NCBI GenBank assembly: GCA_002718595.1
Contig: PBFD01000005.1
Span: 36,471-69,413, forward strand
Direction of reading: 5' to 3'
Origin: Gemmatimonadota bacterium
Lineage (GTDB): Bacteria > Gemmatimonadota > Gemmatimonadetes > Longimicrobiales > Gaopeijiaceae
DNA length: 32,943 nucleotides
Part shown: piece after piece, positions 17,244 through 24,855 of the stretch
Position numbering within the stretch: the stretch's first letter is position 1
How the letters are laid out: every line of letters starts with the position of its first letter
Translations under genes and position numbers: made by a program
The notes under the pieces: model-generated
What the model saw: only the letters and a program-made list of their open reading frames with translations
Databases searched by the model: none
Told to the model about the DNA's origin: nothing

Positions 17244-17898
17244 TGATCCTTTAAACAAACGCCTGACCCTTTGGAAATTCCTAGGAATTCTAGTACTCCT
17301 CACCCCAGCTGGCTGTGACTCCTCTCAGAACCTGTGGGCCCCATCACAAACCCGTTTACAAGAAGAAGCTCCCGATTCTTTTTCAGTAGTTTTTGCAACA
17401 AGTGCGGGAGACTTTCAGATGATGCTCTACAGAGACTGGTCGCCGCTGGCTGTTGATCGAATTCACTATCTTTCACGTCATTCTTTCTTTTCGGGAGCCC
17501 GATTTTTTCGTATTAACCCATCCGTAGTGCAATTTGGCTATACGGGAAAACCAGTACTAGACTCTATATGGAGAACATTGCCCATAGCAGATGAACCCGT
17601 CGTGTCTAGTAACACCAGAAGTACGGTTTCCTTTGCAAGAGGAGGTCCTAACTCCCGGGATTTTCAATTATTCATTAATATGACTGATAATCAGGACTAC
17701 GACACTTGCTGTGACGGAGGATTTCCACCGGTCGGAAAAATTGTGAGTGGTATGGAAGTTATCCAATCATTTAATAGTGAACATGGTGAAGAGCCAGTTT
17801 ACTATCAAGATTCGATAATGCTCATCGGAAATGAATTTCTGGATCGACAATTTCCTCGTCTCGACACAATACAAGAGACTAGAATCGGTAGATTCTAA
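17236..17898 (+). CDS. Cyclophilin-type peptidyl-prolyl isomerase, lipoprotein
   Basis: A 220-residue lipoprotein (signal MTNDPLNKRLTLWKFLGILV, lipobox TPAGC, Cys27) with one cyclophilin domain from about residue 45 to 190. The catalytic Arg is Arg92 in FFRINPSVVQFG. The STVSFARGGPNSRDFQLFIN stretch matches the substrate-groove strand, and GFPPVGKIVSGMEVIQ matches the C-terminal VFGxVxxGM region of a bacterial cyclophilin branch with a divergent groove. An unusual Cys-Cys pair precedes that segment. The ATG overlaps the upstream stop (ATGACTAA), with no Shine-Dalgarno of its own, pointing to translational coupling. It should act on exported proteins in the periplasm. With the FKBP lipoprotein at 7490-8194 this gives two unrelated prolyl isomerases in the same compartment. 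Confidence 0.9.
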   Translation: MTNDPLNKRLTLWKFLGILVLLTPAGCDSSQNLWAPSQTRLQEEAPDSFSVVFATSAGDFQMMLYRDWSPLAVDRIHYLSRHSFFSGARFFRINPSVVQFGYTGKPVLDSIWRTLPIADEPVVSSNTRSTVSFARGGPNSRDFQLFINMTDNQDYDTCCDGGFPPVGKIVSGMEVIQSFNSEHGEEPVYYQDSIMLIGNEFLDRQFPRLDTIQETRIGRF

Positions 17899-17920
17899 AT
17901 AGAAGAAAAGGTTTGTACTG

Positions 17921-18307
17921 ATGATAAAACAGAGTTGGAATTCGGAGCGGGCGAGCAAATTCAAACAAGCAGCGTTTGTTTATCTGTACGTCGCAATTCT
18001 ATACGAATCAACAGTCTATGTCATGTTCGAAAATCAAATTCTACCTGACCGTCTAGGTCCACCTGTTTTGTGGCTTATTGCTGGAGGTGTAATTGCATTC
18101 CTAGTCTTTTTAGGGCTTTACTATTGGCAAAATGTATGGATTGCACGTTCGATCTGGATAATGCAGGCATTTAGGTTTCCAGGGTTACTCGCCGGAGCTT
18201 TCTTCCCGCAGGCGGAGACTGTGACTCCAACCACTTTTTATATGGCAGCCCTTGTTGTGGTCTCTGTCAATTTTTGGGTACTCGCACGAGCGAGCTGGGA
18301 CCTATAA
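17921..18307 (+). CDS. Small four-helix membrane protein of unknown function
   Basis: A 128-residue protein with four predicted membrane segments at about residues 17-35, 45-68, 76-92 and 103-124. The first 16 residues are basic and polar (MIKQSWNSERASKFKQ), consistent with a cytoplasmic N-terminus. It has no cysteine and no recognisable catalytic motif. The ribosome-binding site AAGG lies nine bases before the ATG, and the gene begins 22 bases after the cyclophilin gene, so it is probably in the same transcript. I cannot assign a family. Confidence 0.72.
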   Translation: MIKQSWNSERASKFKQAAFVYLYVAILYESTVYVMFENQILPDRLGPPVLWLIAGGVIAFLVFLGLYYWQNVWIARSIWIMQAFRFPGLLAGAFFPQAETVTPTTFYMAALVVVSVNFWVLARASWDL

Positions 18308-18319
18308 GTTAAGCTCAGT

Positions 18320-18348
18320 TTGAAATAAATTTTCAGTAAAACCATAAG
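18320..18348 (+). promoter_or_regulatory. Weak candidate sigma70-type promoter before the NHL-propeller gene
   Basis: TTGAAA (18320-18325) and CATAAG (18343-18348) are separated by 17 bases, with five and four matches to the consensus hexamers. Together with the 72-base gap this could give the NHL gene its own transcript start. The surroundings are A/T-rich, so chance matches are likely. Confidence 0.22.
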
Positions 18349-18379
18349 AGTTCTAAACTTTACAGTTCAGGAGAGCATT

Positions 18380-19393
18380 ATGAAATCACTCTTACTTAGA
18401 ACATTTTTCGTATTGTCAATTTTGACCATCGGAGGAGTTGTAGGTGGTGATGCCCAAAACCATGCGCCCAACCCCTACACTACTAACCCGTTGTGGGGTG
18501 AACTCCCAGAAGGCAGAGAGTGGGGATCAACAAGTGCCATCTATCCAGGACCGGATGGAACAATTTGGGTAGGCGAACGATGTGGACAAAATACATGTGT
18601 CGACAGAACCAATGTTGATCCAATTTTACAGTTCGATCGAGACGGTAAACTAATCCAGAGCTTCGGGGCTGGAATGATAGTTTGGCCTCACGGTATGTAT
18701 GTAGATGATGAGCATAATGTATGGATCGCTGACGCTCGTGGAGACGGAACACGGGGCCATCAGGTACACAAGTTCAGTTCAGATGGAGAACTATTGATGA
18801 GCTTAGGTACAGCAGGTGTAGCGGCACTAGGAGAAACCACCTTCAATCAACCATCTGACGTATTAGTAGCACCGAACGGAGATATCTTTGTTGCGGATGG
18901 GCACGGAGGTGCTGGTAATAATCGAGTGGTAAAATTTTCTAGCGACGGCACCTTCATAAAAGACTGGGGTGGAACTGGCAAAGAAAACGGTGAATTTAGA
19001 GATCCCCATGCTCTAGCGATGGACTCCCAGGGACGTCTCTTCGTGGGTGACCGTGCCAACGCTAGGCTTCAGATTTTCGATCAGGAAGGTGACCATATTG
19101 CTACATGGACTCAGTTCGGTCGTCCCAGTGGTCTATTCATCGATGACAACGATATCTTATACTCCGCTGATTCTGAATCCAACAATACTTGGGGTGCCAA
19201 TCCAGGGTGGAAACGAGGTATTCGTATCGGCAGTGTAGTGGACGGGATGGTCACCGCTTTTATACCCGATCCTGAACCAGATCCAGATAATGCGGGCACA
19301 ACAGCTGCCGAAGGTGTTATGGTCGATGATGAAGGAAACATCTACGGTGCAGAAGTTGGTCCCAGAATGGTGAAGAAATACGTAAGAAACTAG
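18380..19393 (+). CDS. Secreted NHL-repeat six-bladed beta-propeller protein
   Basis: A 337-residue exported protein; the signal peptide ends near GGDAQ. Repeats of the NHL type are visible: ILQFDRDGKLIQSFG, VWPHGMYVDDEHNVWIAD, VHKFSSDGELLMSLG, QPSDVLVAPNGDIFVADG, VVKFSSDGTFIKDWG, DPHALAMDSQGRLFVGDR and ARLQIFDQEGDHIATW. The WPHG and HQVHKF segments resemble peptidyl-alpha-hydroxyglycine lyase-type propellers, but the metal and catalytic residues of that enzyme cannot be verified by eye, so binding or scaffold roles are equally possible. AGGAG is well placed before the ATG. It is the last gene of the rightward run and converges on the ABC-F gene 39 bases away. Confidence 0.87.
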   Translation: MKSLLLRTFFVLSILTIGGVVGGDAQNHAPNPYTTNPLWGELPEGREWGSTSAIYPGPDGTIWVGERCGQNTCVDRTNVDPILQFDRDGKLIQSFGAGMIVWPHGMYVDDEHNVWIADARGDGTRGHQVHKFSSDGELLMSLGTAGVAALGETTFNQPSDVLVAPNGDIFVADGHGGAGNNRVVKFSSDGTFIKDWGGTGKENGEFRDPHALAMDSQGRLFVGDRANARLQIFDQEGDHIATWTQFGRPSGLFIDDNDILYSADSESNNTWGANPGWKRGIRIGSVVDGMVTAFIPDPEPDPDNAGTTAAEGVMVDDEGNIYGAEVGPRMVKKYVRN

Positions 19394-19405
19394 CTATTGA
19401 ATTAT

Positions 19406-19460
19406 AGAGGAACTAAAGGCGGTTTCGTTATTTTATTCAGGATCCTCCTTTAGTTTCTCT
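19406..19460. terminator. Inverted repeat between converging genes, possible bidirectional terminator
   Basis: AGAGGAACTAAAGG at 19406-19419 is matched by CCTTTAGTTTCTCT at 19447-19460, 13 of 14 positions complementary, around a 27-base loop. It spans the junction of the NHL and ABC-F genes, and its right arm lies within the last codons of the ABC-F gene. The long loop and the lack of a strong T-run directly after either arm make a classic intrinsic terminator uncertain. Confidence 0.4.
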
Positions 19461-21340
19461 ACAATTTCAAGTTTTGAAGTCAGGTCATCCAATTTCTTTA
19501 CTAATTCAGTCCTCTCCCTACTTATATTTGCAGTTTCTTCTGGAGAGACACTTTCGTAATAATCAGGACCCGCAAACATTTCATCGATTTCTCTTATGCG
19601 AGCCTCAACAATGCCCACCTGCATCCACAGTTCCCCTTCCTCTTTTTCAGAATTCTTTTTCTCTTCAATATTTAATGTTTTTCTAATTTTCTTTTTAATT
19701 TTCTTTTCCTGCTTCGCCTTTAATACTACCCTGTCGACATCTAGGTGATCGTCCCCACAGAAATGCACATACTCTTCATAGGTGCCCCTATAGTCCAATA
19801 TATCCCGTGGTTTTATCTCTAGGATCCTATTAGCTAATTCGCCCACAAACCACCTATCGTGAGAAACAAAGATTAGCGTCCCAGCAAAGCTCTTTAGCCC
19901 TTGTACAAGCGCCTCTATGGCTTCCAAGTCCAAATGATTAGTGGGCTCATCGAGTACAAGGACATTGGGGTTTAATACCGAGAGCTTTGCGAACACTAAC
20001 CTTGCAGATTCACCTCCAGATAGTGCGCTTAATCGTTTCTTGCTTTCATCACCTACAAACAACATCAATGCAAGTTTAGCCCTTACGAAGCCTATATCTT
20101 TCCCAGGACAAAGCTCCCACATCCATCCTTCTGCTGTCTCCTTAGAGGACTTAAAATAATCCTTGTTGTCTTGTGGAAAGTAGCCCGAATGCGTCTCATA
20201 GCCCCACTCTATTTCACCTTCATCTGGCGTCAATTCTCCCATAATAATTTTCAGAAGAGTGGATTTTCCTATCCCGTTAGGACCCATAATCGCAAGGCGA
20301 TCGCCTCTCTCTACTGAAATGCCAACTCCATTCAAAACCCTTTTTTCACCAAAATTCTTCTTGACTCCTTTTACTTTGAGCACTTCCCTTCCACTAGCCC
20401 GCTGCTGGTCGAACCGAAAGCTTGGATATCTCCGTGAACTGGGTGGCAAAGTAAATAGTGCATCTGATTTCTTTTCGATCATTCTGATTTTACTTTGTGC
20501 TTGCCTAGCCTTACTCGCCTTAGCCCTGAACCTGTCTACAAATTTTTGGTGCTCTGAAATTTCCCGTTCGCGGGAACTTATCTCTTTTTCTCTTCTCTCT
20601 CTTTCCGCAACTTTATCATCGAGGAATTGGCTGTAATTGCCTGTATACATCAAAACTGTCTCATAATCGACATCCAAAATCTTATTTGAGACATTATCAA
20701 GAAATCGGTGATCATGAGAAATTACGACCACAGCACCTTGGAAGTCTTTTAAGAATGTTTCCAGCCAACGGATAGAAAGTATATCCAAGTGATTCGTCGG
20801 TTCATCTAGTAATAGCACATCGGGAGAACTTGCTAAAACTTGGGCTAAAAGGACCCTTAGTTTGAACCCACCAGAAAGAGTTGACAACTTATCTTCATGC
20901 ACATCTAATGGAAGACCGAGACCTTCCAAAATCTTGGTTGCCCTTGCTTCAGCTGTGTAGCCGTCATTTAACTGTATCATTTCCTCCAAGACTGCAAACT
21001 TGTCCGCGTCAAAATCCTCTTCAGAATTTGCTAAAAGAGTTTCTTTAGCTTCCATCGCTTGCCAAAGCTCATGATGACCCATCATGGCAACATCAATGAT
21101 TTTCCTGTCTTCATAGAGGTACTGGTCCTGTTTCAATACTCCAACCCTTAGACGTTTCTGGATACTTACAGAACCTGTACTGGGCTCAATATCCCCACTG
21201 AGGATATTTAAAAGGGTTGTTTTACCAGACCCATTAGCACCCACCAACCCACAACGATCCCCTAGGTTTATCTGTGCAGAGACGTTGGAGAACAAAGTCC
21301 TGTCTCCATACTCTTTAGCAATATTCGAGATAGAAATCAT
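19433..21340 (-). CDS. ABC-F family ATPase (Uup/YheS/YdiF-like)
   Basis: A 635-residue soluble protein with two ABC ATPase domains and no membrane helices, as in ABC-F proteins that act on the ribosome during translation. Domain 1 has Walker A GANGSGKTTLL, signature LSGGFKLRV and Walker B VLLLDEPTNHLD; domain 2 has GPNGIGKSTLL, LSGGESARLV and VLVLDEPTNHLD. The charged inter-domain linker lies at about residues 240-320. A Lys/Glu-rich C-terminal coiled coil (about 545-635) suits the Uup/YheS/YdiF side rather than EttA. It could be a translation factor or a resistance-type ribosome protector; the sequence alone does not separate these, though it lacks the short form typical of many resistance members. 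The ATG at 21340 has no clear Shine-Dalgarno. It is divergent from the asparaginase gene. Confidence 0.94.
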   Translation of the reverse strand: MISISNIAKEYGDRTLFSNVSAQINLGDRCGLVGANGSGKTTLLNILSGDIEPSTGSVSIQKRLRVGVLKQDQYLYEDRKIIDVAMMGHHELWQAMEAKETLLANSEEDFDADKFAVLEEMIQLNDGYTAEARATKILEGLGLPLDVHEDKLSTLSGGFKLRVLLAQVLASSPDVLLLDEPTNHLDILSIRWLETFLKDFQGAVVVISHDHRFLDNVSNKILDVDYETVLMYTGNYSQFLDDKVAERERREKEISSREREISEHQKFVDRFRAKASKARQAQSKIRMIEKKSDALFTLPPSSRRYPSFRFDQQRASGREVLKVKGVKKNFGEKRVLNGVGISVERGDRLAIMGPNGIGKSTLLKIIMGELTPDEGEIEWGYETHSGYFPQDNKDYFKSSKETAEGWMWELCPGKDIGFVRAKLALMLFVGDESKKRLSALSGGESARLVFAKLSVLNPNVLVLDEPTNHLDLEAIEALVQGLKSFAGTLIFVSHDRWFVGELANRILEIKPRDILDYRGTYEEYVHFCGDDHLDVDRVVLKAKQEKKIKKKIRKTLNIEEKKNSEKEEGELWMQVGIVEARIREIDEMFAGPDYYESVSPEETANISRERTELVKKLDDLTSKLEIVEKLKEDPE

Positions 21341-21458
21341 GAAAACAACTTAAATAAAAATGTTCTGACCGATATCCCCCTAGATATGATTTCAAAATAT
21401 TAAGCACCTTAATGGGAAAGTAGTGTTATCTGTCTCGGATAGTCTTAGATTGGACTGC

Positions 21459-22490
21459 ATGAAAAATATCACTATAGTTGGCACGGTCCTTTTCCTGGTT
21501 ATCACATCATCGATCTCTGGTCAGGATCCTGTCAAGCAACCGCAGGTGACCATACTGACCACTGGTGGCACCATCGCTTCACGCAGCGAAGCCCCTAGTT
21601 TAGAAGGCCACGCTTTGATTCAAGCAGTTCCTCAACTACTCAACTACGCCACTGTTAATGTTGAAGAGATCGCTCGCACTGGATCATCACGAATTACACC
21701 CGAAATCTGGCTTCTTATTGGCAAGCGTATCAATGAAATTTTTGCATCGGACCCTAACCTCAGTGGAATAGTCGTCACTCATGGCACCGACACTATGGAA
21801 GAAACTGCATATTATTTGAACCTAGTAGTCAAAGATGATAGGCCTGTAGTCCTAGTCGGATCCATGCGTTCTGCTGATATAATATCCGCTGATGGACCAT
21901 CCAATCTGCTTCAAGCAGTCAGAGTTGCTACCACACAACATTCCAAAAATCGTGGTGTAATGATCGTGCTGAATGATGAGATAAATTCAGCTAGGGATGC
22001 CTGGAAAACTGACAACCAAAGGGTTCAAACTTTCAGTGCTATGGATCGTGGAATCCTTGGTTATGCCGATCCAGACACTGTCATTTTCTACCGCAACCCT
22101 TCACAATTGCACACTGTCCACAGCATTTTTGAGCTAGATGGGATCGAATCTCTTCCAGAAGTACCCATAGCCATTGATTATCCAGGCTTCGATGGATCCA
22201 CTATCTTCCAATGGATCAAGAGAAATCCAGCGGGAATAGTCGTCCAAACTTTTGCGGGTGGTAGAATGAGTTCGGGAGCAGCAGATGGAATCCGTGCAGC
22301 TGTGGCAGGAAACATCCCCGTAGTGATCGCCTCGAGAGTTCCAGGGGGAAGGATCCCAGGCACACCCTCAATAGAAGGAACAGTGCTAGCGAGGGATCTC
22401 CCAGCGCACAAAGCTAGAGTTCTCCTGATGGTTGCATTAACAGATCCTTCTAATAAAGAAACCCTCACTACAATTTTCAACAAATACTAG
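21459..22490 (+). CDS. Exported L-asparaginase, type II-like
   Basis: A 343-residue enzyme that deamidates asparagine to aspartate and ammonia. Catalytic positions of the bacterial type are all present: Thr38 in TTGGTIAS (E. coli Thr12), Thr110-Asp111 in THGTDTMEETA (Thr89-Asp90) and Lys183 in RDAWKTDN (Lys162). The first about 25 residues (MKNITIVGTVLFLVITSSIS) form a signal peptide ending near ISGQ, so it should act in the periplasm. ATG at 21459 is chosen because it begins the signal; the in-frame GTG at 21423 would add 12 residues before it. Only a weak GGA lies upstream. The neighbour on the right is a SEC59-like membrane protein 39 bases away, with no evident functional link. Confidence 0.94.
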   Translation: MKNITIVGTVLFLVITSSISGQDPVKQPQVTILTTGGTIASRSEAPSLEGHALIQAVPQLLNYATVNVEEIARTGSSRITPEIWLLIGKRINEIFASDPNLSGIVVTHGTDTMEETAYYLNLVVKDDRPVVLVGSMRSADIISADGPSNLLQAVRVATTQHSKNRGVMIVLNDEINSARDAWKTDNQRVQTFSAMDRGILGYADPDTVIFYRNPSQLHTVHSIFELDGIESLPEVPIAIDYPGFDGSTIFQWIKRNPAGIVVQTFAGGRMSSGAADGIRAAVAGNIPVVIASRVPGGRIPGTPSIEGTVLARDLPAHKARVLLMVALTDPSNKETLTTIFNKY

Positions 22491-22529
22491 TTAGTTCAAG
22501 ATTCCTCTGATTTCTCTAAATTCAACTAA

Positions 22530-23117
22530 ATGACAGTGATTAAGAAACAGAAAAAAGTCTGGAGAGCAATTTTCCACGCTCTAAGTGGTACCACACTTGT
22601 AGGCGGAATACTCATTTTCGAATTGGAAAGGCCAATCTATGTCGGGGTAGTCGCAAGTGTCTTAACTATTTCACTGCTTTTTGATCTTCTAAGACTTCGA
22701 CACCATAGAATCAATCAACTTTTTTTTGAAACTTTTAAAAGGCTTGTAACCACACGGGAATCTAGAAACATTGCATCATCTACCTGGTTCGCCTTGGGAG
22801 CACTCATAACTTTAACCTTCTTCACAGAAGGCATAGCCCTGTCAGCTATTTTAGTGCATTCTTGGGCCGATCCTGTAGCAGCTTATATAGGAACCAAATG
22901 GGGAAACCAACCTCTAATGGGGGGTAGTTTACAAGGTGTGCTGGCCTTTGCATTCACTGCATTCATCGCACTAAACCTCCATCACTCATTCCAAGTCTCC
23001 TTTTATTCAGCATGTTTATGTGCTTTCGTGGAGCGATTAGCCTGGCCGATAGATGATAACTTGTTAGTCCCACCTATCTGTGCTGGAATAGTTACTACCC
23101 TAACGCTCTTAATCTAG
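22530..23117 (+). CDS. SEC59/phytol-kinase-like integral membrane protein
   Basis: A 195-residue protein with six or seven hydrophobic segments. It resembles the CTP-dependent lipid kinase group that includes dolichol kinase, phytol kinase and yeast DGK1: an early R-x-x-x-H-x-L-S-G segment (RAIFHALSG), SSTWFALGA, the ADPVAAYIGTKWG motif, a following GGSLQG segment and ERLAWPIDDNLLVPP near the end. In that family these residues form the nucleotide and lipid site in the membrane. A phosphorylated isoprenoid alcohol or diacylglycerol would be the expected product, but the substrate cannot be chosen from sequence. No Shine-Dalgarno is visible before the ATG. It follows the asparaginase gene by 39 bases and is followed by the tRNA on the other strand. 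Confidence 0.78.
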   Translation: MTVIKKQKKVWRAIFHALSGTTLVGGILIFELERPIYVGVVASVLTISLLFDLLRLRHHRINQLFFETFKRLVTTRESRNIASSTWFALGALITLTFFTEGIALSAILVHSWADPVAAYIGTKWGNQPLMGGSLQGVLAFAFTAFIALNLHHSFQVSFYSACLCAFVERLAWPIDDNLLVPPICAGIVTTLTLLI

Positions 23118-23160
23118 ACTGAGAAATAAGATTCTGGTGCAGCAGCTGATCCAATTTCTG

Positions 23161-23180
23161 TCCTTCATTTAGGTGAAGGA
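23161..23180. terminator. Small hairpin after the SEC59-like gene and tRNA-Ile 3' end
   Basis: TCCTTCA (23161-23167) and TGAAGGA (23174-23180) form a perfect seven-base stem with a six-base loop. It lies 44 bases after the stop of the rightward gene and 22 bases beyond the 3' end of the leftward tRNA. It could stop either transcript, but no good T-tract follows on either strand. Confidence 0.35.
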
Positions 23181-23202
23181 TTATCACAGCTTTGGTAATG
23201 AA

Positions 23203-23276
<74 letters not shown>

Positions 23277-23453
23277 TCAGAGGTCTTGAAAAACTAATAT
23301 TTTAGCAGACATCACTCAACCGGCTAGCGTTCGTCTAAGGTTGAAAGGTAAAAACTGGAGCCCTCGTTCCTATAGAAACTGGACACTTCAACTATTGCAA
23401 ATTGCGATTAACTTTACTGAAATACTTTAGAATAGCGAAGAGGTGAAAAAATT

Positions 23454-23795
23454 ATGGATCAGTTAAACGCAATGAAATGCGAAGCTTGTAGGGTAGGAGC
23501 GCCTAAGGTAACAGAACAGGAAGCGATGGGACTGTTGGAGCAAATTCCAAATTGGTCCTTAATTAGAAAAGAAGGTATAGACCAATTGGAACGTACTTTC
23601 GAATTCACGGATTTTGTGACGGCACTTCAATTTACCAATTCCATTGGGGAAGCCGCGGAATTAAATGGGCACCACCCTGCTATTCTCACAGAGTGGGGTA
23701 GCGTAACGGTCACCTGGTGGACCCACAAAATCCGAGGCTTACACCAAAATGATTTTGTCATGGCAGCCAAGACCGATTCCATTTTTGCGAGCTAA
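23454..23795 (+). CDS. phhB: Pterin-4a-carbinolamine dehydratase
   Basis: A 113-residue 4a-hydroxytetrahydrobiopterin dehydratase, which dehydrates the pterin carbinolamine formed by aromatic amino acid hydroxylases so that it can be recycled. The family core is complete: W-x-L near residue 34, FEFTDFVTALQFTNSIGEAA, the catalytic ELNGHHPAI (two adjacent His), then VTVTWWTHKIRGLHQNDFVMA with the third His. The extra N-terminus contains a CEAC pair, as in several bacterial members. A GAGGTG ribosome-binding site stands eight bases before the ATG. No phenylalanine hydroxylase gene is in the window, so its partner is unseen. Its stop is only ten bases from the stop of the convergent hemE. Confidence 0.93.
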   Translation: MDQLNAMKCEACRVGAPKVTEQEAMGLLEQIPNWSLIRKEGIDQLERTFEFTDFVTALQFTNSIGEAAELNGHHPAILTEWGSVTVTWWTHKIRGLHQNDFVMAAKTDSIFAS

Positions 23796-23805
23796 GATAG
23801 AACCT

Positions 23806-24855
23806 CTACAGATTTCTTTGACTTCTCTCGCGGACCCTATCCACTAAAAAAGCAACTCGATCAGGATCTGTATTTTTATCTATTCCATGACCTAGATTGA
23901 AGATGTGTCCAGCCTCTTCTCCAGCCTCTCTTAACACGTCATCGATTCTGGATTCAAGATCCTCCTTTGACGCAAAAAGTGCCATGGGATCTAGATTGCC
24001 CTGGACAGCTATATCTGGCCCTAAAACGTTGCGGGCTACCGAAAGAGAAGTTCTCCAGTCAACACCTACAACATCAGCACCACAATTCTTAACGGTTCCA
24101 AGAAGCGTAGCACCCTGGTTCGGAAAATAGATCAACGGAACATCAAGATGATCTAGGCTTTCAATAATTCTACACACCGATGGGTAAGCAAAAGCTTTAT
24201 AATCAGTGTCCGCCAACAAGCCCACCCAGGAATCAAAAATCATTAAAGCCTTTGCGCCCGCCTGAACCTGTGCCTCCAAATATCCAATCATCACCTCTGT
24301 AAGTTTCTCGAGAATTATTCGTGACAACCGAGGTTCCGCAAAAAGAAAACTTTTAGCTTGTGAAAAGGTCTTGGATCCTCCACCCTCTACGAGGTAACAA
24401 AACAGAGTGAATGGAGCTCCTGCAAACCCTATGAGAGGAACGGAACTTGGAAGTTCTCTGTCGATGATCCTTATCGTTTCTGCAACAAACGGAGCATTTT
24501 CTCCGGACTCTGGGATTCTTAACTCCTCGATCTGCTCGGCTGTCCTGAGAGGGTTTTTTATTACTGGTCCAGGACTAAACTCCATTTCCACACCCATACC
24601 CTCTACTGGAGTCATGATGTCACTGAACAGTATAGCTGCATCCATTTCAAAACGACGGACAGGTTGTAAGGTTACTTCAGCAGCGAGTTCTGGGGTTTTT
24701 GTCAGTGAAAGAAAATCAACTTGAGATCGTATTTTTCTATATTCTGGAAGATATCTTCCAGCCTGTCGCATGATCCAAATAGGTGTACGCTGGGTCGGTT
24801 TACAGTAACAAGCAGAAATAAATAGAGATTCGGCCCCTATAGTAGATGTACTCAA
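23806..24855 (-). CDS. hemE: Uroporphyrinogen decarboxylase
   Basis: A 349-residue cytoplasmic enzyme that removes four acetate carboxyl groups from uroporphyrinogen III to form coproporphyrinogen III in heme synthesis. Both family signatures are visible: PIWIMRQAGRYLPEYR near the N-terminus and GFAGAPFTLFCYLVEGGG near residue 140. The catalytic Asp lies in ILFSDIMTPVEGMG, and NLGHGI is present near the C-terminus. Length is normal. The start is TTG at 24855, which overlaps the hemB stop as TTGA, so translation is probably coupled to hemB. No nearer ATG exists before the first signature, which supports this start. Confidence 0.96.
   Translation of the reverse strand: MSTSTIGAESLFISACYCKPTQRTPIWIMRQAGRYLPEYRKIRSQVDFLSLTKTPELAAEVTLQPVRRFEMDAAILFSDIMTPVEGMGVEMEFSPGPVIKNPLRTAEQIEELRIPESGENAPFVAETIRIIDRELPSSVPLIGFAGAPFTLFCYLVEGGGSKTFSQAKSFLFAEPRLSRIILEKLTEVMIGYLEAQVQAGAKALMIFDSWVGLLADTDYKAFAYPSVCRIIESLDHLDVPLIYFPNQGATLLGTVKNCGADVVGVDWRTSLSVARNVLGPDIAVQGNLDPMALFASKEDLESRIDDVLREAGEEAGHIFNLGHGIDKNTDPDRVAFLVDRVRERSQRNL

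Noticed and set aside
20259-20636. 125-residue open frame antisense to the ABC-F gene
   Set aside because: It is fully inside conserved ATPase sequence on the other strand and shows no recognisable protein features.
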